From NCBI GenBank assembly GCA_003586115.2, contig QVOM02000090.1, positions 10,633,148-10,697,147 on the forward strand: 64,000 bases of DNA, in the 5' to 3' direction. A program made the translations under genes and the position numbers. The DNA is from Salvator merianae (Eukaryota > Chordata > Lepidosauria > Squamata > Teiidae). Under the pieces are notes generated by a model, which worked only from the letters and a program-made list of their open reading frames with translations, did no database searches and had not been told where the DNA came from. Shown piece by piece: positions 1 through 9,400 of this stretch; positions within the stretch are counted from its first letter, which is position 1, and each line of letters begins with the position of its first letter.

Positions 1-240
1 CTGACCCCCCACCTGACCCCCCACCTCCACTCTCAGGCCCGTCCCGGGCCCAATGGCGTGACCCCCACACCTGTTGCTAGCCACAGGGCCCTATTCCTAA
101 TCCTAATCGGGGACCCCCAGGGAGGGGCCTGAACTCCGGCCTGACCCCCCCTCCACCTCCGGGCCTGCCCCGACCCCCACAGCACAACGCACATGCCCCC
201 AGCTAGCCACAGGGCTCTAACCCTACTCTGATTCTTGAAG
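1..240 (-). repeat. Degenerate inverted copies of the 128-bp telomere-motif satellite unit
   Basis: About two tandem units, cut by the window edge, read in the same sense as the 2769-5276 array only on the minus strand. Recognisable blocks are the CCCCGA-type run, the GGGCCTGCCCCGA block, the GCTAGCCACAGGGC block and short remnants of CCCTAA repeats (CCTAATCCTAATCGGGG near 96-112, CTAACCCTA near 216). They are more diverged than the array units. They carry the CCCCAGGGAGGG form, which matches the edge units of the main array rather than its core. Confidence 0.85.
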
Positions 241-706
241 AAAGTCAATACAGGGTTTCCAGTTTTTGGCAAACTTATCCACAGTCCTGTTTCTCAATAA
301 GTTTGTAAATTTATCCATCTCAGCAGGATCCAGCATTTTAACCGTGGGTATTTTATCCTCTTTCAATTTTTGTGCATTGGCAATTCTAGCTGCCGTCACT
401 ACATATCGAATTAAACGTTGACATTATCAAAGTTGTCCTTAACATTTTAACTGTTGCGCTAACAAGTATTGCTTCCTCCCATATATCCTGAGCTTCATCG
501 ACTTCTTTATCACATTTGTTCTTGTCATGGCCACGCCCAAGGTCCAACCTCCTGAAAGGTGTTTCAACCAACACACCAAAACCTCCACCTGCCTTGGGAG
601 TAAAAACACTCCAAGAAGATTTCTTTTTTTTCCAGAAAATTAACCTTTGGTTAGATAATGTGGAAGAAAAATGTCTTGTCACTTTGCCTATGTACTCTTC
701 ACTCGG
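241..706. other. Unassigned intergenic DNA
   Basis: I see no supportable gene or named repeat here. Overlapping short open frames on both strands lack splice context or recognisable domains. Confidence 0.5.
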
Positions 707-842
707 GCTGCATCCAGACATTGCTTTCTTATTCCTCTATACTTGGATATTCCGGAATAAAGCACGGATATTCTGGAATATCTGTGCTTTATTCTGGAAT
801 ATCCAAATATAGCAGAATAAGTAAGTGGTATCTGGATGCAGC
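707..842. mobile_element. 136-bp fold-back (palindromic) MITE
   Basis: The whole segment is one imperfect palindrome. The outer arms are GCTGCATCCAGA at 707 and its complement TCTGGATGCAGC ending at 842. The inner 64 bp (743-806) has 31-bp arms with two mismatches around a 2-bp centre. The terminal motif resembles that of the element at 36825-37142 (AAGGCT-TCATCCAGA type), suggesting a related family. No clear target-site duplication is visible. Confidence 0.75.
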
Positions 843-965
843 TCTGGATTAAGTGGATTAAAACTTGGGTCCCTTATATAAAGTCTCTATCCACCTTCAC
901 ACCGTGGGCATCAGAATAAAGAAAAAGATTTAATTACTTGGATGAAATCTCTTTTTTTTTCTTCT

Positions 966-1112
966 TTTTTTAATGGTGAAGGTTTTGCCTTTATGTTCTC
1001 CTTGAGAATGCCGAGAAGCAATTGGTGGGCCACTGTGTGAAACAGAATGCTGGACTAGATGGGCCGTGGCCTGATCCAGCAAGCCTCCTCTTATGTTCTT
1101 ATGTTCTCTGCT
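966..1112 (-). mobile_element. Interspersed repeat, family A copy (SINE-like)
   Basis: This matches, on the minus strand, the family whose core reads TGGATCAGGCC then CATCTAGTCCAGCATCCTG then CACAGTGG. Other copies lie at 2577, 22033-22545 and 55877. Its 3' flank carries a doubled TTATGTTC. Confidence 0.75.
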
Positions 1113-1863
1113 GGTTGCCCACAGCTCTGGTAGGCTCCGCCTGTGACCCACTCACTACTAGGAAGTCACTACTAGCTGTGATACCTCATCAGGTGCAACA
1201 GTGGTGCTACTGAATAGAGTTGGATCTGATTGGATCTGACAGTAAAATTCTGGAAGTATTGCACTCCTACTGCTCAGCTGAAGCAGATTCCTTTTTCACC
1301 CCAAGCACAGATACTTACTGTCCACGGTTATGCAACAACCAAGCCAGCTTGTCCTCTGAGTCCCATATGAGACCAAGGCCATATTTGCATGGCACGGGCT
1401 ACCCCACACTGTGCTGGCTTGGGCTACCAATAGCCTGCTTCAAGGGTTGTCCACATTTCAACAGACCACCCCAGTCTAGCCCTGACTGTTGAGATGGAAG
1501 TCTGGGCTTAGGTTTGGAAGGATAACGATGAAAATTCCTGACCTTCTCAGGTCCCGGCCTGGGCCTTTTCAACAATGCACCTAGCAGCAGTTCATTTCCA
1601 GTGCTGCTTCCAGGTGCCCAACTGAAAAGGGTCTGGGCCTGGTATATCAATCCATACAGGTGTGCTGCCCACACACTCTTAATGGTCTGGTACATCAACA
1701 GTAGGCTCCTGTGAACTACTTTATTGAGACCTAACTTATCCCACTCCATTTCCTTCCAATGTGGACAGAATGTGCTACCACAGACCATAGGCATGGGACT
1801 GATTGACAGATCTAGACTTACTGGACCAGGTACATGCAGAAAGGCCCTGTGATTCTATGGAGA
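1113..1863. other. Repeat-like DNA, probable non-autonomous element remnants
   Basis: I can assign no gene. The GCAGAAAGGCCCTG motif at 1838-1851 is the complementary form of the terminal motif seen in the MITE at 62748, so part of this stretch is probably an old element. I could not place its other end. Confidence 0.4.
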
Positions 1864-1864
1864 C

Positions 1865-2110
1865 TCCTTTAGAATCATGGCATGCATTGGAAGGGACCTC
1901 TAGGGTCATGGAGTCCAACCACCTGCTCAGTGCAGGATTCACTAAACCATCCCAGACAGATGTCTGCCCAGTCTCTCCTTGAAGACTTCCAGTGAAGGAG
2001 AGCTCACCACCACCTCCTGTGGCAACCTATTCCATAGACTGCTCACCCTTGCTGTCAGAAAGTTTTTTCTAATATTTAGTCTGTATCTAGCATGTTGAGA
2101 CTCTGGCAAT
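1865..2110 (-). mobile_element. CR1-type LINE, 3' end fragment
   Basis: On the minus strand this reads as the typical CR1 3' end: the frame for the last residues of the reverse-transcriptase ORF, then the tail block around GGACTCCATGACCC and CCTTCCAATGC. It is collinear with the longer copy at 12955-13395 but diverged and broken by small indels. Confidence 0.8.
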
Positions 2111-2576
2111 TGCCTAAGAATGTCCCAATACTCTCAGCAGTCTTCATGAAATATACTACGGAAGAGTGGAATTTAATCCCTTGGAACATATCTGCATTGC
2201 TCTATATCATGGAGTTGGTGAGAGGACTTTGGTTCTTTTTAATAATACAAATTTTCTAGCACTCTCTCTTACTCTCACTCTTTTGCACTAGCCCGGTGTT
2301 CTTCCTGAATTGATTGCCTTCAATCAGCCGTGTAAACCATCTAGAAACCACAAGCGTTTTCGATTGAGCCTTTCACTGTTTGCAAGTGGGGTAAACTTCC
2401 TTTGCAACAGATGTTCTTAGACCTCTGCTGGTTACTGTATGCCCTGACTGTCCACAGCTTTATCTGCAGGTGGAAACAGGCAGAGCAGAATTCGGCCTCC
2501 ATCTGTTAGGTTTTGCTGCCATCTACAGGCTGTATTGTTGGCACAGAAACAACTGGATGGAGATGATGCAGTAGAA

Positions 2577-2725
2577 TCATGCAAGAACCTAAGAGGAACC
2601 TTGCTGGATCAGGCCACGGTCCATCTAGTCCAGCATCCTGTTTCACACAGTGGACTACCACTTGCTTCTAGCCATTCCCAAGGAGAAGAAAAAGGCAAAA
2701 CCTTCACCTGCTCTCGACTCCCCAC
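2577..2725 (+). mobile_element. Interspersed repeat, family A copy next to the satellite
   Basis: Forward-orientation copy of the repeat also seen at 966 and 55877, with blocks TGCTGGATCAGGCCACGG and CAGCATCCTGTTTCACACAG. It ends about 45 bp before the first satellite sequence. Confidence 0.75.
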
Positions 2726-2768
2726 AAACGGTTTTACAGAATATCGTAACCTGTTCAAGATGGGTTCC

Positions 2769-5276
2769 AGGTCGGGGTTTGGGGGCCTTCCTGGGGGTCC
2801 CCGATTAGGGTTAGGGTCAGGGCTCTGTGGCTAGCTGCGGGCGTGGGGGTCGCGCCGTTGCGCTCGGGGCGGGCCCGTGAGTGGAGGTGGGGGGTCAGGT
2901 CGGGGGTCGGGGCCTTGCGTGGGGGTCCCCGATTAGGGTTAGGGTTAGGGCCCCGTGGGTAGCTCCGGGCGTGGGGGTCGCGCCGTTGCGCTCGGGGCGG
3001 GCCCGTGAGTGGAGGTGGGGGGTCAGGTCGGGGGTCGGGGCCTTGCGTGGGGGTCCCCGATTAGGGTTAGGGTTAGGGCCCCGTGGGTAGCTCCGGGCGT
3101 GGGGGTCGCGCCGTTGCGCTCGGGGCGGGCCCGCGAGTGGAGGTGGGGGGTCAGGTCGGGGGGCGGGGCCTTGCGTGGGGGTCCCCGATTAGGGTTAGGG
3201 TTAGGGCCCCGTGGGTAGCTGCGGGCGTGGGGGTCGCGCCGTTGCGCTCGGGGCGGGCCCGTGAGTGGAGGTGGGTGGTCAGGTCGGGGGTCGGGGCCTT
3301 GCGTGGGGGTCCCCGATTAGGGTTAGGGTTAGGGCCCCGTGGGTAGCTGCGGGCGTGGGGGTCGCGCCGTTGCGCTCGGGGCGGGCCCGTGAGTGGAGGT
3401 GGGTGGTCAGGTCGGGGGTCGGGGCCTTGCGTGGGGGTCCCCGATTAGGGTTAGGGTTAGGGCCCCGTGGGTAGCTGCGGGCGTGGGGGTCGCGCCGTTG
3501 CGCTCGGGGCGGGCCCGTGAGTGGAGGTGGGTGGTCAGGTCGGGGGTCGGGGCCTTGCGTGGGGGTCCCCGATTAGGGTTAGGGTTAGGGCCCCGTGGGT
3601 AGCTGCGGGCGTGGGGGTCGCGCCGTTGCGCTCGGGGCGGGCCCGTGAGTGGAGGTGGGTGGTCAGGTCGGGGGTCGGGGCCTTGCGTGGGGGTCCCCGA
3701 TTAGGGTTAGGGTTAGGGCCCCGTGGGTAGCTGCGGGCGTGGGGGTCGCGCCGTTGCGCTCGGGGCGGGCCCGTGAGTGGAGGTGGGTGGTCAGGTCGGG
3801 GGTCGGGGCCTTGCGTGGGGGTCCCCGATTAGGGTTAGGGTTAGGGCCCCGTGGGTAGCTGCGGGCGTGGGGGTCGCGCCGTTGCGCTCGGGGCGGGCCC
3901 GTGAGTGGAGGTGGGTGGTCAGGTCGGGGGTCGGGGCCTTGCGTGGGGGTCCCCGATTAGGGTTAGGGTTAGGGCCCCGTGGGTAGCTGCGGGCGTGGGG
4001 GTCGCGCCGTTGCGCTCGGGGCGGGCCCGTGAGTGGAGGTGGGTGGTCAGGTCGGGGGTCGGGGCCTTGCGTGGGGGTCCCCGATTAGGGTTAGGGTTAG
4101 GGCCCCGTGGGTAGCTGCGGGCGTGGGGGTCGCGCCGTTGCGCTCGGGGCGGGCCCGTGAGTGGAGGTGGGTGGTCAGGTCGGGGGTCGGGGCCTTGCGT
4201 GGGGGTCCCCGATTAGGGTTAGGGTTAGGGCCCCGTGGGTAGCTGCGGGCGTGGGGGTCGCGCCGTTGCGCTCGGGGCGGGCCCGTGAGTGGAGGTGGGT
4301 GGTCAGGTCGGGGGTCGGGGCCTTGCGTGGGGGTCCCCGATTAGGGTTAGGGTTAGGGCCCCGTGGGTAGCTGCGGGCGTGGGGGTCGCGCCGTTGCGCT
4401 CGGGGCGGGCCCGTGAGTGGAGGTGGGTGGTCAGGTCGGGGGTCGGGGCCTTGCGTGGGGGTCCCCGATTAGGGTTAGGGTTAGGGCCCCGTGGGTAGCT
4501 GCGGGCGTGGGGGTCGCGCCGTTGCGCTCGGGGCGGGCCCGTGAGTGGAGGTGGGTGGTCAGGTCGGGGGTCGGGGCCTTGCGTGGGGGTCCCCGATTAG
4601 GGTTAGGGTTAGGGCCCCGTGGGTAGCTGCGGGCGTGGGGGTCGCGCCGTTGCGCTCGGGGCGGGCCCGTGAGTGGAGGTGGGTGGTCAGGTCGGGGGTC
4701 GGGGCCTTGCGTGGGGGTCCCCGATTAGGGTTAGGGTTAGGGCCCCGTGGGTAGCTGCGGGCGTGGGGGTCGCGCCGTTGCGCTCGGGGCGGGCCCGTGA
4801 GTGGAGGTGGGTGGTCAGGTCGGGGGTCGGGGCCTTGCGTGGGGGTCCCCGATTAGGGTTAGGGTTAGGGCCCCGTGGGTAGCTGCGGGCGTGGGGGTCG
4901 CGCCGTTGCGCTCGGGGCGGGCCCGTGAGTGGAGGTGGGGGGTCAGGTCGGGGGTCGGGGCCTTGCGTGGGGGTCTCCGATTAGGGTTAGGGTTAGGGCC
5001 CTGTGGCTAGCTGCGGGCGTGGGGGTCGCGCCGTTGGGCTCGGGGCGGGCCCGTGAGTGGAGGTGGGGGGTCAGGTCGGGGGTCGGGGCCCTCCCTGGGG
5101 GTCCCCGATTAGGGTTAGGGTTAGGGCTCTGTGGCTAGCTGCGGGCGTGGGGGTCGCACCGTTTGGCTCGGGGCGGGCCCGTGAGTGGAGGTGGGGTGTC
5201 AGGTCGGGGGTCGGGGCCCTCCCTGGGGGTCCCCGATTAGGGTTAGGGTTAGGGCCCTGTGGCTTGCTGCCGGCGC
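2769..5276 (+). repeat. 128-bp satellite array with embedded (TTAGGG)3, about 20 units
   Basis: Head-to-tail array with a period of exactly 128 bp, shown by the recurring GTGAGTGGAGG block at 3265, 3393, 3521 and so on to 4929. Each unit contains GATTAGGGTTAGGGTTAGGG directly after GGGGTCCCC, then a GGGCGGGCCCG block. Units from about 3220 to 4925 read as identical. The units before 3220 and after 4925 differ: GTAGCTCC for GTAGCTGC, GGTGGGGGG for GGTGGGTGG, and CCCTCCCTGG for CCTTGCGTGG near the right end. The sequence is very rich in G on the plus strand and in CpG. The 128-bp period is not a multiple of three, so the recurring 69-codon frames are artefacts. Unique DNA lies on both sides, so this is an interstitial array, not a chromosome end. 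Confidence 0.97.
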
Positions 5277-6339
5277 GGTTGAAAAGAGATTTGCTGGTTC
5301 AGCATGGACTTCAACTAAAGCCAACAAAGCAGAACACGGAGGTTCTGGCTGTTTCCACCTGTGCCCACCCATGCCAGCTGCCACTGCTGCATACAATTTG
5401 TAGGCAAAGGATTATCCACAACATAATTCAATTTTATGTCGTATTTTTATTAAAGAGCAGGATTGCCAAATGCAAAGATGTGCCCATTTCTAAGGATTCT
5501 GGTTCGCGCATTCATCCAACGACTGTGAATTTTGTAAAGCTGCATTTCTAAGGGAACAAAACAAAATATTCCCTCCCATCTATGAGGTGGGCTAGATAGA
5601 TTAATGTTCTACTAAGCTATAAAATCATGGTATACATTCATCAAGTGCTTTATTATGCATCTGGTGATATGAGATTGTTTCCACGGAAGTTTATTTTATG
5701 ATAACTCTACTCAGTTTTTTAGTGCCACAAGCATTTTCTTTCTTTCTTTTTCACTCTTCTCGGAGTAATCTAGGATACTCAACCCCAAAATGTTGCTATG
5801 TAAGATATATCAAGTCCCTTTTAATGTGACCACAAACTGATTCACTTAAATACTTTTCTCTCAAAAAATAACATTTGAATCCATGTATGTCAACACAGTT
5901 GTATTGCTTCAAGGAAAGAAAAATAGACAGAGAAGATCTTCTAATGACAGTTAAATACAAAACAGTTATTCTTGGCCTCAGTAAAAATCTCACTAATTAT
6001 TGATGACGGAGTTTTTAGAGGCTGGTGGTATTAAATTAAGGGGGTATCTTGAGAGGTAGAAACCATTAACAATTTGTAGAGCAACCCAAATATCCAGGTT
6101 TTTTAATGTGGTGACAAATTGTAGTATCAATAGTAAATGGCTAATATAAAAGAAGAAGAACATAAAAGAAGAAGAATTTAAAACTCTTGTTTTAAAAGCC
6201 TGGAAACATAGATATCATGGCTGTTTCCGGACTTGTGGGAGTGGAACATATGATCCTGCTGTCCTGGTCATTTTTCCATCAGAGCCGTGGGGTAAGTACT
6301 GTGTCCTAGGCACCTGTGTAAACACAATCTAAGAGTCTT
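5277..6339. other. Unassigned AT-rich intergenic DNA
   Basis: No gene or recognisable repeat is visible. Composition changes sharply from the GC-rich array to AT-rich DNA at about 5280. Confidence 0.5.
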
Positions 6340-6340
6340 G

Positions 6341-6383
6341 GGACAAGAAGAAGAAGAAGGAGGAGGAGGAGGAGGAGGAGGAC
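6341..6383 (+). repeat. (AAG)n/(GAG)n microsatellite beside a squamate-type repeat
   Basis: An AAG run passes into a GAG run. It is followed to about 6460 by the TTTATACCCCGCTTTTCTC ... CTCAAAGCGGCTTACAA sequence, which looks like an interspersed repeat. A similar ATTTATACCCC start occurs near 49049. Confidence 0.75.
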
Positions 6384-6460
6384 TTGGTTTTTATACCCCG
6401 CTTTTCTCAGCCGAAGCTGACTCAAAGCGGCTTACAAGGTTATTTTTCGCCCAAAGGCTT

Positions 6461-9400
6461 ACATCTGTCTATCTTCCGCATCACACAATGTGATGCTCCC
6501 TATTTATCTACTTGCAATTACTTGCTTTCGAACAGCTAGGTTGGCTGGACCCTTTGACTGAGGTCTTTTACCACACACCCTAGATCCAATCCATTTTCTT
6601 CAGCCATGACTGGAGGGAGAGATCAGGGAAGAAACTAGGGTAGGATCAATAAACACCTTTCGGCTGGAAACACTGAGCACTCCTCTCATAGAGGATGGCA
6701 CATTGTGACAGAGGACACTGTTCGTAAAACAAAATGGCAGACACCAAATAAGTTAGAAAAGCATCAAGGCCAAAGTGTCTCTTGAATATTCGGTCCCCAA
6801 GGCGTTTAATGTCCCTTAGCTCTTAGGCAATCTGTGAATAGTGCTTTGGCATTCAATTAAGCCAGAGAAATCTTGACCTGGCAAATATTTATCTGTCATT
6901 TGGGAGCTTAGAAGGGGAGAGAGAACAGCCCAAGGCCATATATATTTACCTAAAACTAGTGAAAGAGAGAAGGAGAGAAAGAGAAATTTTATTACAGCCC
7001 ATAGAGCCATAAATAAAACAACATGGAAATTAATCAGGCCTAACAAAGCAGGTGTTGTTTCCTTTCTCTGCCCTGAAACTAAATTTCACTGTGTTCATTT
7101 CTTGCACAAGGTTTCATTCTGTCATTTTCTGCTGCATTTCTGTTTTGCTCTTCTCCAGTTCATTCATTATATTTCTGTTGCTCATTATATTTGCACACCA
7201 GCTTTCCAAATCCTCTGATTATTCCTCTTGCTGAACATGCCCTGAAAAGTTTTTCCATTGTTCCTTTCTTTTTCTTTTTTTTTAATAAAGTTTAATATGA
7301 ATACCGAAGTTTCTGTTTTGCTTCAGGAGGAGGAAGCCTCAGTAATTATTGATTAAAAGGTTGACTCAACTGCAGTTTGCAAGTGACAATTTTACAGATG
7401 ACTAACCAATGAATAATACATGGGTGAACTATCTGCTCCAGAGCGCTTGGCTTTTCCTTTAATTTTGATAGATAGAATTAATTGAGGAGCAGCATCAATG
7501 AGAATATCTGATTATGTAGCCATACACTATTAAAATGAAACCGGGGAACCCGTTGATAGGAAATGTCTGGTACAGACAGAAAGATTAAGGGGCAGATAGA
7601 TACAGGTATACCTTCCTATGCTCATCCTATGATTTAATGAATGGAATAGCCAGGCCCACTGGTTCAGACTACAGAAAGGTATGGTCTGGAAGCCCTCACC
7701 CCAGCCCTGAAGCTCAAGTGAGGTTCAGGGTTGAGCTCCAAGGACTAGGAATGGAAGTTCCTAGCCTCAGAATCACCGGGTAACCCATTTCAGCAGCACC
7801 CTTTGGTGCACCACCTAAATGGGTCCCCTGCTAATCCTGAACATGGGAGGCATGTCTTCTGCACACCTCCATATTCTGGACCACGGCCCTCTGGTCCACC
7901 AATAGACCTCAATGTCAAGGTCTACCAGCAATCTTGATCAGGGCCTCCCTGACTAGGATCCGCTCCATCCTTTGTGGATGGAGAGAACTAGTGGGGTGCT
8001 CACAGATCCACACTACTGTGCATGCCAGTGAGACCCAGAAAAGGACTTGGCAACCCTTTATTCTGGATTAATGGTGAGTGCAGAAAGGGCCTCAGAGACA
8101 AAGAAGCTGGAGGAAAATCATTCCCCACGCTTGTTTGATAATACCTGTTTTTTCAGAAAAGAAACCCAATACAATATTTTCTAGACAGGGAAGAAGGAAA
8201 AAAAGGTTTATCAAGGGAAAGTGAAAGCTCCTCCTTTATTCTTAAGAAACTCCAGGAAGATCCAGGAGCTACTATCCCCAGGGATCTCATTACCAACATT
8301 TCAACTGCTTTTATTAGGTTTTAGTTTTACCCAAGAGGTTCATTAATAACCTCTTGTAACAGGGACACATATTTATGTGGTGACATTTAGTCCTATCAAA
8401 GCACCATGATCTATGCATGAGCAATGATGCGAAATTCATATCCCCCACCACCTCTAAAACATAAATAAAGACAGAGGATGGGGGGGGGTAGACTTTCATA
8501 GGCTCAGGTTACATTTAAAAGGTGGAAGCAATGACAACAACGGGGGGAATCAAATTGCTGTTCTGTCTTAAAACTCACATGGAAATCCATTGTTTGCATT
8601 TCTTACCTTAAGTGGAGACATGGCCAGAAAGGGGGAAAGAGAGAGAGAGATACACCTTTGTTCATTACTATGAAAACTATCAGACGTCTAAGGGAGCTAG
8701 AGGACAGGGGGGGAGACACTGTATCTTCTTATTCCAAATGATGCAGCTGTTGATGGATCAAGCCCTATGCACTGAAGAAGAAAGTGGCTACCTAAATTCC
8801 AGGCTTGTAATATCCTGCTGGAATAAAGGCCTCTACGTCTCAGTTGAGGGCAATGGCTCTCCGGCTGAGGCCATCTAAATGATCCTGAAAAATTCCCAGC
8901 ATTCCACTGGGGTGACCACAGAATGCTGAGGGTTGTTCAGAAACATCTGGACGACCCCTGACGACCACTGGTTTACAGTCCTCATGTGTATTAAGTGGGT
9001 GATGCTTTGACAACCCCAGGGTGAACTATTCTTCAGTCCCATTTTACCAATCGAAAACCAAAAATTTGCATTGGATACCCTGCATACAAATACTCCAGCT
9101 GACTTCCCATAGCTCCAGAATATTCTGTTATAGTTTAGGAGGTGAACCTAGCATGTGAAACACAAGAACGACCAAGATATTTCTGTCAGCTAAACACCAG
9201 GCGGCAGTGCCGTTCCTCATTCGTTGACTACTTAATGCCACTGATCGAACGCAAGAGGCAGAAGCGTTCTGTCCTCGGTACACTTTTCAAAAAAGAAAAG
9301 CAGTGCAGAAGGAATACATTAAAAGCAAGGCACAGATGAGATAAACACCCTGATAATAAACCCCCCTTTACCCAGGAAAAAACAAAGATGCCGATACAGG

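Noticed and set aside
2769..5276. Array as a true telomere or a CRISPR array
   Set aside because: TTAGGG occurs only three times per unit and unique DNA lies on both sides, so it is not a chromosome end. There are no spacers between short repeats, and the genome is eukaryotic.
2881..5403. Repeated 69-codon open frames (MEVGGQVGGRG type) across the satellite
   Set aside because: The 128-bp period shifts the frame at each unit. The frames are translations of a GC-rich repeat with no start or splice context.
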